This document shows, piece after piece, positions 22,125-31,311 of a stretch of 64,000 bases of DNA. The notes under the pieces are model-generated. The model was not told the DNA's origin and searched no databases. It saw only the letters and a program-made list of their open reading frames with translations. The position numbers and the translations under genes are program-made. Origin of the DNA: Dromiciops gliroides (taxonomy: Eukaryota > Chordata > Mammalia > Microbiotheria > Microbiotheriidae). The number at the start of each line of letters is the position of its first letter. The first letter of the stretch is position 1. The stretch spans positions 572,578,284-572,642,283 of the forward strand of contig NC_057863.1 in NCBI RefSeq assembly GCF_019393635.1, given 5' to 3'.

Positions 22125-22229
22125 TGAACATCTTAGTGGTCCTTGAGGTGAAAACTACTTTCATGATAATACTAAGAAATTTAAATTTCAAATACGGTAA
22201 ATATTAAATTAAAATAAAATATTAAATAA

Positions 22230-22360
22230 AAATTCACTGGAGAAGGCAATGGCAAACCACTCCAGGATCTTTGCCATGAAAATCCCATGGGTAGTATGGT
22301 CCATGGGGTCATGAAGAGTTGGGCATGAGTAAACAACTGAACAACAACAAAAACAAATAT
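22230..22360 (+). mobile_element. RTE-tailed SINE fragment (MAR1-like)
   Basis: Only the tail part is present: 'ctggagaaggcaatggcaaa', 'ggggtcatgaagagttggg' and an ACAACAAC end. Confidence 0.75.
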
Positions 22361-22672
22361 TAGAATGATATTGACATTATATATTAAAATATCCTATTTA
22401 AGCATATTAAAATATTAGATATAGCCTACATAAACAAAAGCTTTTTGGGGGAGTTCTCAATAGTTTTTGAGACAATAAAATATCTTGAGACCAAAAAGTT
22501 TGAGAACCACTGACCTAGCCCGTATCGTTCCATCTTGTCCACAGGAATAACATGAGAGGCTTTGTCAAATGCATCATTAAAATCTAGGTAAACTCTATTT
22601 CTAGTCCTGATCTCTTCGTCTCCTAATTCTGTCAAAAAAGGAAATGAGGTCATTCAGACATGACCTGTTCTT

Positions 22673-22820
22673 TTTTTTTTTTTTTCGGGGCAATTGGGGT
22701 TAAGTGACTTGTCCAGGGTCACACAGCTAGTAAGTGTTAAGTGTCTGAGGCCGGATTTGAACTCAGGTACTCCTGACTCCAGGGCCGGTGCTCTATCCAC
22801 TGCACCATCTAGCTGCCCCA
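22673..22820 (-). mobile_element. tRNA SINE with TSD
   Basis: Minus-strand SINE. ATGACCTGTTCTT lies at 22660-22672 and 22821-22833 within the CR1/L3 remnant. Confidence 0.93.
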
Positions 22821-23215
22821 ATGACCTGTTCTTAACGAAGTTATGCTGGTTCTTTGAGATCAACACTTCCATTTCTAGATGTTAACAAAATATTCCTTTA
22901 ATAATACATTCTAAAATGTTCCCTAGAATCCCAAGCTCACTGTCCTATCGTTTTTAGGTTTCGTCATTTTCTCTTGTTTGAAAACCAGCACATTTGCTTC
23001 ACTCCTGTACCAATGAATTTATCCTACTCTCCACTACCTTTCAAAGGTCACTGAGAATAGTACAATTGTATCTACCAGTTCTTCCAATTCTCTGAAATGT
23101 AGTGAATGCCTAGGTCTCTTCTCTATCACTAATTCTAAGACAAGAATGGTCACTTTCCTCTATGATTCTAGCATCCAATCCCTCCTAGTTGGTGAAAAAC
23201 ATTGCCTCCACTGAT

Positions 23216-23541
23216 CTTCACCTACCCTGGAGGGAGAAAATGGGACAAAAGAAGAGTTTCTAAACCAGGGGAACAGCAATAGAGATATCCAGATTAGGTT
23301 GAGAGAAGAATCCAAGCACAGAATAGGGAGCTTTGGGTCCAGATAGGGGAGTGTCTTCCTTGGTAGGAATCAAAAGGGTGGGTATGAAGGACTTTAGACT
23401 AGCAGTCTGGGCAAATCCCATGGAAAGTGCAGATTGGGGCTAAGTACTATGGGGGTAAAGTGTTTGCTTAGACCCTAGACTCCCAATTGTCTGATTGAGA
23501 GTATCTTGGACAGCCAAATTCATGGCAAGGAAATTTAAAAT
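23216..23541. other. unique intergenic DNA
   Basis: Purine-rich sequence; nothing recognised. Confidence 0.4.
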
Positions 23542-23551
23542 GAATCAATAT

Positions 23552-23877
23552 TGGGGTAGCTAGGTTGCACAGTGGATAGAGCACCAGCCCTGGATTCAGA
23601 AGGACCTGAGTTCAAATTTGACCTCAGACGCTTGACACTTAACTAGCTGTGTGACCCTGGGCAAGTCACTTAATCCTCATTGCCCTGCAACAACAACAAT
23701 AACACAAAAACAAAAGACTTTGGGCAGCTAGGTGGCGCAGTGGATAAAGCACCGGCCCTGGATTCAGGAGTACCTGAGTTCAAATTCGGCCTCAGACACT
23801 TGACACTTACTAGCTGTGTGACCCTGGGCAAGTCACTTAACCCCCATGCCCCCCCCCCCGCAAAAAAAAAAAAAAAA
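23552..23877 (+). mobile_element. tandem pair of tRNA SINEs in one TSD
   Basis: Two full-length plus-strand SINEs (23552-23701 and 23722-23877) are joined by a CAACAACAAT-type, A-rich linker. GAATCAATAT flanks the pair as a whole (23542-23551 and 23878-23887); I see no separate TSD for the second copy. Confidence 0.88.
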
Positions 23878-23887
23878 GAATCAATAT

Positions 23888-24384
23888 CAATGGTAACATG
23901 GTTGGAGATCACCTGTGCTACTCTTGGACACTATCCAGGGCAGCTTCATCTATCTGCAGTCAAAGGCAGGAGAATGACTATTTTTTTGAAAAACCCATGG
24001 GACATGGGAAAAGCTCTCCTGAAGGGGCTTATGCTGGACTTAATTGCATTAGGAGGCATCAACTCAGAAGAGGAAATGGATATGGTGGCTGTATGGAGAG
24101 GACAGGAGAGAACTGTAGCATATAAGCAAGGAGAGCCAACGTGGGAAACAGAAATGAGAAAAATGGGATTTCAAGAGCCCAGGGGAGGAACGTAAACTTG
24201 GGGGCAGGGGGCAGGGTCATAGATAGGAGAAGCCTGATATAAAACTGTGGTTGAGGTAGAAAAAGAAGACAGGTAGGGCATGGTGTCCTCGAACTTATCG
24301 GCCATTAGGACTAAGATGCTTAATACAGGGAACTTCCATTCTGAACCAAGAGGCTTCCAAGAATGACCATAAGATAGATATCGG
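23888..24384. other. unique intergenic DNA
   Basis: One open frame runs from the SINE into this stretch on the plus strand (to 24195), but its protein resembles no family. Confidence 0.4.
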
Positions 24385-24525
24385 CAGTCAGTCGGGGTCA
24401 GTCACCAAGCATTTACTACATGCTAACCTTGTGCCAGGTACAATGTGCTAGGAATACAAAGAAAATGAAAAGAAAAAGAAAAAAAAACCCATCAACTCTC
24501 CCTCAAGGAGCTTTCCAGTTAACCA
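24385..24525 (-). mobile_element. L2 3' fragment (antisense)
   Basis: 'accaagcatttactacatgc' through 'ctccctcaaggagctttcc'. Confidence 0.65.
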
Positions 24526-24659
24526 GATCTCATTCAATTATATGAGTTGTGAAGTGACAATGCCATTATGCCATTATGGGGCAGAGATTGAAGGGGAAAT
24601 TAGATTGAACTTCCCTGGAGGTGTGGGAGATTTGTACTCCTTTGTGGATAAGTCCAGAA

Positions 24660-24985
24660 AAATCACAGGTTCACGGATTTAAAGACAGAAGGGAACCAAA
24701 GAGTCATCTGATTCAACCTTCTCTTTTTTTTTTTTTTTTTTTTTTGCTGGGTGATTGGGGTTAAGTGACTTGCCGAGGGTCACACAGCTAGTAAGTGGTC
24801 AAGTGTCTGAGGCCGGATTTAAGTCTTCTCATTTTACAGTTGAGAACACTGAGGTCTGGAGAAGTTAAGTGAACTTGCCCAGGGTCATATTACACAGAAA
24901 TTTTGTCAGAGGCTGGGTTTGGATGCAGGTCTTCTGCTTCCAGGGTCTGAGCTCTTTCTCTTATACCATTTTGTTTCTCTTATTT
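24660..24985 (-). mobile_element. MIR-type SINE, interrupted
   Basis: 'ggaaccaaagagtcatctga' then, after a SINE, 'cattttacagttgagaacac' and 'gcccagggtcatattacaca'. Split at about 24720-24822. Confidence 0.7.
24721..24822 (-). mobile_element. 5'-truncated tRNA SINE
   Basis: Minus-strand tail and core only. It begins with a T run of about 21 and stops at 'gaggccggattt', lacking the head. CTTCTC repeats suggest a short TSD. 5' truncation is expected for L1-type target-primed copying. Confidence 0.8.
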
Positions 24986-25036
24986 TCCCTTTCTTTGTAT
25001 TTTTGTTATTTGGTGTCTGGTACTTCTGATAAGATT

Positions 25037-25294
25037 CTTGTTGTTTTGTTTAGTCATTTCAGTCATGTCCAATTCTGCATGATCCCCTCTGGGGTTTTCT
25101 TGCCAGAGATACTAGAGTGGTTTGATATTTCCTTCTCCAGCTCATGTGACAGATGAGGAACTGAGGCAAACAGGGTTAAGTGACTTGCCCAGGGTCACAC
25201 AGCTAGGAAGCATCTGAGGCTAGATTTGAATCCAGGAAGATGAGTCTTCCTGACTCCAGGCCCAGCACTCATCCATTTTGCCACCTAGCTGCCC
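25037..25294 (-). mobile_element. MAR1-like SINE with RTE-type tail
   Basis: Antisense copy: RTE-like tail ('ttcagtcatgtccaattctg', 'ctctggggttttcttgcca') then MIR-like body ending 'gccacctagctgccc'. Confidence 0.8.
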
Positions 25295-25484
25295 TAGTAA
25301 GATACTAATGTCTAGTAAGATGTCTTTGCTATCCCTTATCTTTAAAGAGGGCCCAGAAGCCCAGCCAGTCCTTCATTTCCCACCTGTTGACTGCTTGGTT
25401 TTGACTTGACCACTGTCATGCTCCCAGGGTAGACACTTTATGCAAAGGGATGGCTTTCAGCTTCCTTTTTGTATGGCAGTCTTC

Positions 25485-25640
25485 GGCCATTAAATTGTAA
25501 ACTTAAGGGTAAAGACTACAGGTGTGTCTATGTATCTGTAGGCAGGGACTATCTTTCTTTTTCTTATTTGTATCTCTAACACTTAGCATGGGGCCTGGCA
25601 CATAATAGGTACTCAATACATGTTTATTGTATTTTTACTG
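25485..25640 (+). mobile_element. L2 3' end (sense)
   Basis: 'aggcagggactatctttctt' and 'ggcacataataggtactcaa' are the typical L2 3' end. Confidence 0.75.
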
Positions 25641-26144
25641 TATTGTGGGTTGGAAGTTCAGACTTTACATTGAATACGTATCCTCTCAAAACAGCCCTGA
25701 TGAAGCTGGGAGTAACTAAGGCCTAAACTTGGCAGGAGGGAAGAGGGAACTAAAAAAGAGGAAGGCTTAGTTCCTGTAATCAAATTACAAGAACCTTTAC
25801 AATTTAGGAAAGTGATACCCTTTTTACCTTGTCGAGTACTCCCTTATGTCTTTTCACCTAAGTAAAATTTCTGAATGTGTTATTAAATGGTCCAGAGGGA
25901 AGGGAGGGGAGGGGGTGGGGACATCACCCAGCCAATTCTCTTCTCTCTTTTCCCCAAGCCTTAAAGAAAAGGAGGAAGTGAAAGAAACCCAGGAAGGGGC
26001 TAGTTCTTTGGAAAACTGTTATAAAACTAAGTTGGTATAAGTAGAAGAGATGTGGCACTGTCCCTTCCCTTCTCACTTCTTCTAGGCCCAGTCTACATGG
26101 TACCACTTTTTTGATCAGGTTAATGACATGCTATATATACATTA
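25641..26144. other. unique intergenic DNA
   Basis: Nothing recognised. Confidence 0.4.
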
Positions 26145-26156
26145 AGATTAATCTTC

Positions 26157-26305
26157 GGGGCAGCTAGGTGGCGCAGTGGATAGAGCACCAGCCCTGGAGT
26201 CAGGAGTACCTGGGTTCAAATCCGGCCTCAGACACTTAACACTTACTAGCTGTGTGACCCTGGGCAAGTCACTTAACCCCAATTTCCTCACTAAAAAATA
26301 AAAAA
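26157..26305 (+). mobile_element. tRNA SINE with TSD
   Basis: Plus-strand near-consensus copy. AGATTAATCTTC lies at 26145-26156 and 26306-26317. It is the last SINE of this family before the promoter; the next is at 34521. Confidence 0.94.
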
Positions 26306-26317
26306 AGATTAATCTTC

Positions 26318-27689
26318 AAGGGGTAAAATGATCTAAAAGTGGCAGAGAGCTTAGGTAAGGGGATTTTAACTCTAGACATAGGAAGACAGCAACATATAAC
26401 GAGGGCCCAAATTCAGGTGTCACTAATGGTAATGGAAAGGAGGGCTAGTTGTTAGACATCACTGAAATGTACTTCAAATACATTACAGGTTAAATAGTCT
26501 TTTACAGGCTTGCCTGGGAACCTAATTATCATCTAAACCATTGGTTAGATGGCCCAATTCAACAATTCCAAGCAATCAGGGGTGACTTACAACTTTTAGC
26601 ACACCTCTCTTTCCATTATTGTAGATAGTGTTAAAATTGTAATAAAAAGCAAGGATGAACACTGAACAAGGGAATTCGCCACTGAACTTCTCTAATAGCA
26701 TACCCCAGGGAAGCAATATCTGAGGGGAACAAACTGAAGACGTGATTGGGAAAATTTCAAGAGAGATGGATGGTGGCCACTCTTCATTCATTTTAAACAT
26801 TCAACAAAACCTAGTTGAGTTATTCAGTCCCCTTATCTGTAACTTCACTCGTCTTCACCCTGCAACCTTTCCGGAACCTTCCGTTCTTTGGCTTTCTAAT
26901 TAATCGCTTAAGCAAGAACTGCAGTCAGAGAATACTTGCATTTACATAATGGCCTCCCTAGGCAGGGAGTTCCTAGTTTTCCTCTTCTCTCCCTGCATCT
27001 AGGCTTCAGAGGGACAGGTAAATATGTACAATCTATTTAAAAGGGTCAAAGAGAGAAAAGAACGATAGTGGCTCTCATTTACCTGGCGCTTTACAAAATA
27101 AATTTCTTTTGTTGGAGTAGTGGATTAGCAAAGCTCTTTATTTTTAAAGCTCTATGTAAATATCAGCTGCTTCTGCTGCCCACTGGGTCTTTCGGGGGAC
27201 CTCCGGCTCGGGGCACCACGGGCTGGCTTACTCCAGGTCGTCAGGAACAGACTAAGAGATATCAACCACTAACATTTTCAGACCAAGGTGCCCTGGCTAA
27301 ATTCAAATGCCGAAATGCCATTAAATGTGGGCATAAATCGAGGACATGATTGGGAAAATTGCAAGAGAGATGGTTGGCGAACATTCATTTTAACGTATTC
27401 CACCACCGTAGTTTATTCCGCTCCCTGGCTTGTTACCTTACCTCCCTCCCCCCACCGGCACTTTCCATTCCTTTGCGTTCTAATTAATCATTTAATTAGG
27501 CGCATGAGTGCCCAGAGCCCAGCTCTTAAAGTGCAAGATGAACGAGGCTGTGATGCAAATTGGGTGGGCTGAAACTACGCTACTAAAGTACGGAGGTGAA
27601 CTCGGGAACCGCCACCCTGCGTGGGGTAATATCTCCACTCCCCTCCCCACTCAGTTCCCCGGAGGTAAACTGGGTCTCTTTTTGTTTTT
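26318..27689. other. unique DNA before the promoter
   Basis: No interspersed repeat is clear here apart from the local duplication listed separately. The sequence moves from AT-rich to GC-rich. Open frames around 27068-27572 look fortuitous. Confidence 0.5.
26738..27500 (+). repeat. diverged local duplication upstream of the CpG island
   Basis: About 26738-26915 resembles about 27341-27500 in the same order and orientation, roughly 600 bp apart. Shared blocks are GATTGGGAAAAT followed by CAAGAGAGATGG, then CATTCATTTTAA, and later TTCTAATTAATC within a longer similar stretch. The blocks are interrupted by indels. No repeat family is recognised in either copy. The TAATTAAT core is homeodomain-like. 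It may be an old tandem duplication of a regulatory segment. Confidence 0.5.
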
Positions 27690-27824
27690 CCCAGTCGGCC
27701 TCCAAGCTCAGCGTCTGCGCGGAGACCTTTCCGCCAGGAAGCCAGGACCCGGGAGACTCCCAATCACGGAGATTGTCAGTGCAGCAGCAAGCAGCAAGAG
27801 AGCACTTCGCCTCACACTGCTGAA

Positions 27825-27850
27825 ACTACAAACCCCAAGATGCAATGCGG
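27825..27850 (+). promoter_or_regulatory. ZNF143/STAF-type binding site
   Basis: The stretch runs ACTACAAACCCC followed by AAGATGCAATGCGG, close to the long ZNF143 motif (ACTACAA-TCCCA-ATGCA-TGCG), with mismatches mainly in the central C run. ZNF143 sites usually lie within about 100 bp of a start, often in bidirectional promoters. This one is about 850 bp upstream of the WDFY2 ATG, which hints at a second start or an antisense transcript. Confidence 0.65.
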
Positions 27851-28091
27851 CACCGCCCCTTCTCGGCCGGTCCAGGCTCGCCGAGATCGCGAGCACTCTA
27901 GGAATGCTCTCGTGCTCGCGCCTTCTTCTGCGCAATGCGTCTAGCTAGTCCCAGTTTCTCAGGGTGCTGATTGCTTCCGCCCCTCTCGGGTTCTCCCTAT
28001 AGTAGGAAGGCAGGAGTGGGCGGTGCCACAGACAAGCTCGACTCTCGCCTGGAGTCGGGAATACGCGTGTTCATTCCACTGGAGGATAAAG

Positions 28092-28102
28092 AGGGCGGGG
28101 CC
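28092..28102 (+). promoter_or_regulatory. GC box (SP/KLF-type)
   Basis: GGGCGGGGCC at about 28093 is a full SP1-type GC box in the CpG island. A weaker GGGCGG lies near 28018. Both are upstream of the ETS site. Confidence 0.55.
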
Positions 28103-28162
28103 TGGAGGTTCCACTTAGAAACTAGAGAGTGAAAGGGAGGCGAAATGGGAGGAGAAAGGAGA

Positions 28163-28253
28163 GCACATGCGTACTAAGGAAAGTAGAGAGGCGAAAGCGT
28201 CGGTGCTGCCATGCTTGAAAAGAAGGGAAGCCGTACAAAAGACGCCTGCGCAC
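28163..28253 (+). promoter_or_regulatory. two NRF1-like sites
   Basis: GCACATGCGT at 28163-28172 is close to the NRF1 palindrome GCGCATGCGC. CCTGCGCAC at about 28245-28253 is a half-site. They flank the region just upstream of the ETS site. This is motif resemblance only. Confidence 0.4.
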
Positions 28254-28293
28254 GAGACTCCAGATCCTTGCCTGGTCTGGTCTCGTCCCATTT

Positions 28294-28303
28294 CCCGGAA
28301 GTG
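28294..28303 (+). promoter_or_regulatory. ETS/GABP-type site
   Basis: CCCGGAAGTG matches the high-affinity ETS/GABPA core (CCGGAAGTG) and is followed by ATG and a CpG-containing ACGCGT. It lies about 380 bp upstream of the WDFY2 ATG, where such sites often set the start in CpG-island promoters. Confidence 0.6.
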
Positions 28304-28426
28304 ATGTTATACGCGTAATCCGGCTGCCTACACCCCTCCCCTCGGTCTGTGGGCCCCGCCCCCGAAGGATGGCCCCGTCCATTTCCCCTCCTCCTTCCCT
28401 CCCCCTCCCGTCTCTTGCTCTACTGT

Positions 28427-28453
28427 CCCTCCCCTCCCCTCCCCTCCCCTCCC
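28427..28453 (+). promoter_or_regulatory. C-rich CCCCT tandem tract, possible minus-strand G-quadruplex
   Basis: Five or more CCCCT-type units in a row end about 225 bp before the WDFY2 ATG. The opposite strand has runs of four G separated by single A, the pattern of a stable G-quadruplex, and also matches KLF/MAZ/ZNF281-type binding sites. It is the longest pure C/T tract in the island. Confidence 0.5.
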
Positions 28454-28549
28454 TTTGGCGGTGGTGGCGCCTCTGACCGATCTGTCGCTGTCGCTGCCGC
28501 TGTTGGGCCCGCGAGCGCCACTGAGTTATCCCGGAGGCGCAGCCGGGAT

Positions 28550-28711
28550 ATGAACTGTGCTTGCCGCTATTCCCGTCCCACCAGCCCGCGCCCCCTTTGC
28601 CACCCCGAACCCGCGTCCGCGGGGCTGTGCGCTCTTGCGTGGCGGCGTCTGCGGTGTCCCCCGGCCCGCCCCCTCCTCCCATGGCGGCGGAGATCCAGCC
28701 CAAGGCGCTGA
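28550..28711 (+). CDS. upstream ORF overlapping the WDFY2 start
   Basis: An ATG at 28550, with G at -3 and A at +4, opens 53 codons out of frame with WDFY2. It ends at a TGA at 28709-28711, which is 28 bases past the WDFY2 ATG. If transcription starts upstream of 28550, ribosomes using it would pass the main start, so it could lower WDFY2 translation. The peptide is rich in Arg, Pro and Cys and resembles no family, so any role would be in cis. Whether it is transcribed depends on the unmapped start site. Confidence 0.4.
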   Translation: MNCACRYSRPTSPRPLCHPEPASAGLCALAWRRLRCPPARPLLPWRRRSSPRR

Positions 28712-28817
28712 CCCGCAAGCCGATCCTGCTGCAGCGGGTGGAGGGGTCCCAGGACCTGGTGAACATGGCAGTGATCGTGCCGAAGGAGGAGGGAGTCATC
28801 AGCGTCTCGGAGGACAG
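28681..28817 (+). CDS. WDFY2: WDFY2 first coding exon (partial gene)
   Basis: First coding exon of WDFY2, a WD40-repeat and FYVE-finger protein. By family knowledge it binds PI3P on early endosomes and scaffolds kinases such as AKT2 and PKC-zeta. The ATG at 28681 opens 45 complete codons beginning MAAEIQPKALTRKPILLQ and ending ISVSED. Two bases (AG) remain before the GT donor at 28818, giving a split Arg codon. The peptide closely matches the vertebrate WDFY2 N-terminus I remember, and differs from its paralogue WDFY1, which starts MAAEI and then diverges. It covers the lead-in to the first WD40 blade; the remaining blades and the FYVE finger lie beyond this window. The start has C at -3 and G at +4, so its Kozak context is only moderate. 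The frame stays open upstream without an in-frame ATG that I could see. The CpG-island setting and the donor make a retrocopy unlikely. Confidence 0.93.
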
Positions 28818-29250
28818 GTACGGGACTCCGCGAGGATGCCCGGGGCGGCACTGGGAGCGGGCGATTTTTTTTCTTCTCTCGACCCTCCCCCCCACACCCC
28901 CACTCCCGACGCTTTTGTTTCTTTGCATCTACTTTCTTCACTCTCGGGGGGGAGGGGGGGTCTCCCTAGTCCCTCCCCTGGAGCGTGCATCTCCAAGTGC
29001 CCCAGCTCGCCGCCGCCGAACGAGCGCTGCGCGCCGCCTCCTTGTGCTGCGTGTCTCTTGGAAGTGCGGACCCGAGCGGCAGCCCAAGCTCTGGGCACTC
29101 CCCCCAGGATGTCAGCCTCCCCGCCCCTCAGTGTCCCTGGGATAGTCCCCCAGCTGACAGCGGGTTGGGGACGGGGCTGCTGTCCAGCCTCGGCCCTGTT
29201 CTAGGGAGTGTCCGCACCTGAGCTGGCACGCGCTGCTGATGCTGTCTTTT

Positions 29251-30404
29251 GGGTACAGCGAGGCAGGTGCCCAAAAGACGCGCTGAATTGCTCATTGGAG
29301 ATAATGAAGGTGTTTGATACATTGCAGTTGCAGCGTTTTCTGCTGGAATCTTAGACGGCAAATCTTTCCTTCTGCCCACCATTCTTAGTAAATTTTGAAG
29401 CTGCGCTCAGTAAACTGCATTTACTTTACAGTATTCAATAAATGTTGCAAATTGCAAACCACTAACTTTACGTTATAGTGTGGTGGTTTCTTCACTCTTC
29501 TCCCACCCTATCCCTTTTTGCTTTCAAGGGGGAAGTGCCTAGAACACACAAGGAACCAAAAAACCAAAACCCAAAACCCATAAATAGCTTTAGAGTTCCT
29601 TGCTGGCTTATTTGCTTTTAATTGCATACTGTTTGATATGCAGAAGTGGAGTTGACAGTGCGCAGACAATATAATATCAAATAAGTAGAAACACCTGCTA
29701 GGTTAATTTCTGGAAGAATGCTGTTTGGATATGGGTGACAAGGTCATAATTTAATTTAGTAGCTGATCAGATATATCAATGGATATTTGAGTGACTAATA
29801 TAAAACTACTGGACAGTTAAAATATTAGGATACTATGTACTCACTGTAAAATATGTAGTCAGGTTTTATTAATGAGCATTAATGAACCTTGGCAGATATA
29901 CTTTCACTGTATTTGATTCAGTGAAGGAAGTGTAGGGAGAGGGCGAAGTCATTGTGTATTTAGTGTCATCCTCAGGTCCGAAGTCAGCTTGCTATGTCCT
30001 CTTTATAATGCTTCTTGGCCCTGTGATAAATCATTGATTACGTTCTTCATCAGATGTAGTGTTAGCATATTGGATGATGTTCTTTTATCCACATGGTACC
30101 TGATCCAAAAGAAACCTGATCCATTTCTTCTGCAGTTTGATGGGAGAAAATGTAAACATACACCTCTGTCCTTGGCAAGCAGCCTGCAACGAAATTCATT
30201 GCTGTAACTTAATATGTGTTTGTGGTAACCTTCCAAAATTTGTGAAGAAACTGTGGATGCTTAATCTTTCCATAGGGGTAAAAATTCCATTATAATAAGC
30301 GCCATAGGAGTTCCATATTGTTTTATTATGGTAAAATCTTGTTCTAAGTGAATATATTGAGAATGGGACTTTTCACCAGTTTTTGTCTAGGTTAGGTGGG
30401 GTTT
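29251..30404. other. proximal intron 1, unique DNA
   Basis: AT-rich sequence with no repeat or exon recognised, immediately downstream of the CpG island. Confidence 0.45.
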
Positions 30405-30474
30405 CATAGAATTGTTGGATTTTAGAGCTAGAAGTGACTCTAGAAATCGATTAATTTCAAGGGGCATCACTGTC

Positions 30475-30720
30475 TAGTCAAGTATTAAGTTCTTACTATA
30501 TGTCAGGCATTTTACTAAGCTCTGAGATATATAGTAAGTCAAAAACAGCTCACAGTCTATTGGGGGAGACAACATGCAAGCAACTATTTAGGAGTAAATT
30601 AGATACAGGATAAATTGGAGATTATTTTAGAGGGAAGGCACTAACATTAAAGGAGAGAGGAAAAGTTTACTTGCAAAGGTGAGATTTTAGTTGAGACTTG
30701 AAGAAAGTAGGAAATCCAGG
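30475..30720 (-). mobile_element. L2 3' fragment (antisense)
   Basis: 'agttcttactatatgtcagg', 'gggggagacaacatgcaagc' and 'gattttagttgagacttgaa'. A MIR scrap lies just before it at about 30405-30450. Confidence 0.7.
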
Positions 30721-30721
30721 A

Positions 30722-30905
30722 GGTAGTGCAAAAAGAAGGCTGGATTTGGAATCAAAGACCCTGGGTGAGAATTTTGACTCTGCTACCCCTGTGACTTTGA
30801 GAAAGTAACCATCTCTTTTAGGCTTCAGTTTCCTCTGTAAAGTGAAAGGGTTGAACTAAATGATTTCCAAAGCCCTTTCCAGCTCTGAATCCTTTGAGAA
30901 TGCTT
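30722..30905 (+). mobile_element. MIR-type SINE
   Basis: 'ggctggatttggaatcaaag', 'cttcagtttcctctgtaaag' and 'ccctttccagctctgaatcc' are a plus-strand MIR. Confidence 0.75.
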
Positions 30906-30912
30906 GACTTTT

Positions 30913-30962
30913 TCTTTTTTTCTTCCTTTTTCTTTTCTTTTCTTTTCTTTTCTTTTTTTTTT
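30913..30962 (+). repeat. (TTTTC)n tract
   Basis: Pyrimidine-rich tract, mainly TTTTC units. Confidence 0.85.
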
Positions 30963-31064
30963 GTGGACTGGACCTTTTTAATGACTTTCATCCCACCCCC
31001 ACCCCCCCAGTGAGGAAATTCCCACCACCCAGAGGCCAGAATTTCTGATTGCAAAGCTTGTTTC

Positions 31065-31290
31065 TGTTCATTCTTTTCAGTCAGACTCTTCCTTACTCAG
31101 TTTTTCTTGGTAGAGATCCTGGAGTGGTTTGCCATTTCTTTCTCCAGTTCGTTTTACAGGTTAGGCAACTGAGACACACAGGGTGAATGAAGTGACTTAC
31201 TTGTTCAGGGTCACACAGCTAGCAAGTATCTCCTGTCTTCTTGACTTCAAGTCCAGCCCTGAATCCATTACCCCACCTAGCTGCTCCACT
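31065..31290 (-). mobile_element. MAR1-like SINE with RTE-type tail
   Basis: Antisense, with 'gatcctggagtggtttgcca' and 'cagggtcacacagctagcaa'. Confidence 0.7.
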
Positions 31291-31311
31291 AGAGCTAGTT
31301 CCCCACTAACT

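Larger units (their letters stand above)
21916..22512 (+). mobile_element. hAT-like non-autonomous DNA transposon
   Basis: The ends are inverted: CAACAGTTTTCAAA at the left, and CAGTGGTTCTCAAA when the right end is read in reverse, the usual hAT terminus. Flanking 8-mers AGGTAGTC and ACCTAGCC agree at 5 of 8 positions, consistent with an old 8-bp TSD. Inside are a tRNA SINE and an RTE-tailed SINE piece. The CR1/L3 element continues on both sides. Confidence 0.65.
21191..23215 (-). mobile_element. CR1/L3 LINE fragments (antisense), interrupted
   Basis: 21270-21910 ('taggaagtttttcctttcc', 'cagtactccagatgtgctc') and 22513-23215 ('catgacctgttctt', 'gttatgctggttctttgag', then 'aatttatcctactctcc') match the antisense CR1/L3 pattern. 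On the minus strand near 22555 a peptide reads YLDFNDAFDKASH, the CR1 reverse transcriptase block around the first palm Asp. A hAT element and two SINEs interrupt it. Confidence 0.75.
27690..29230. promoter_or_regulatory. CpG-island promoter of WDFY2
   Basis: GC content and CpG density rise sharply near 27.69 kb and fall after about 29.23 kb; the flanks are AT-rich and CpG-poor. The island spans the first coding exon and the start of intron 1. I see no convincing TATA box, but there are a ZNF143-like site, an ETS site, GC boxes, NRF1-like sites and a C-rich tract. This is typical of a broadly expressed gene with dispersed start sites. The start is probably between about 28.3 and 28.55 kb, which is inference. 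Confidence 0.85.

Noticed and set aside
27508..27948. 146-codon frame upstream in the CpG island
   Set aside because: Begins at a GTG, contains the ZNF143-like site, and its product shows no family features.
28122..28928. 268-codon open frame on the minus strand across the CpG island
   Set aside because: Low-complexity Arg/Gly-rich product antisense to the WDFY2 exon; GC-rich DNA keeps such frames open by chance. No domain visible.
28561..29145. Frame in phase with WDFY2 extending upstream and into the intron
   Set aside because: It starts at a TTG and runs past the GT donor. Only 28681-28817 resembles the protein family.
28557..29204. 215-codon plus-strand frame through the exon and donor
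   Set aside because: Different frame from WDFY2, needs a non-ATG start and reads through the splice donor; Pro/Ala-rich chance frame.
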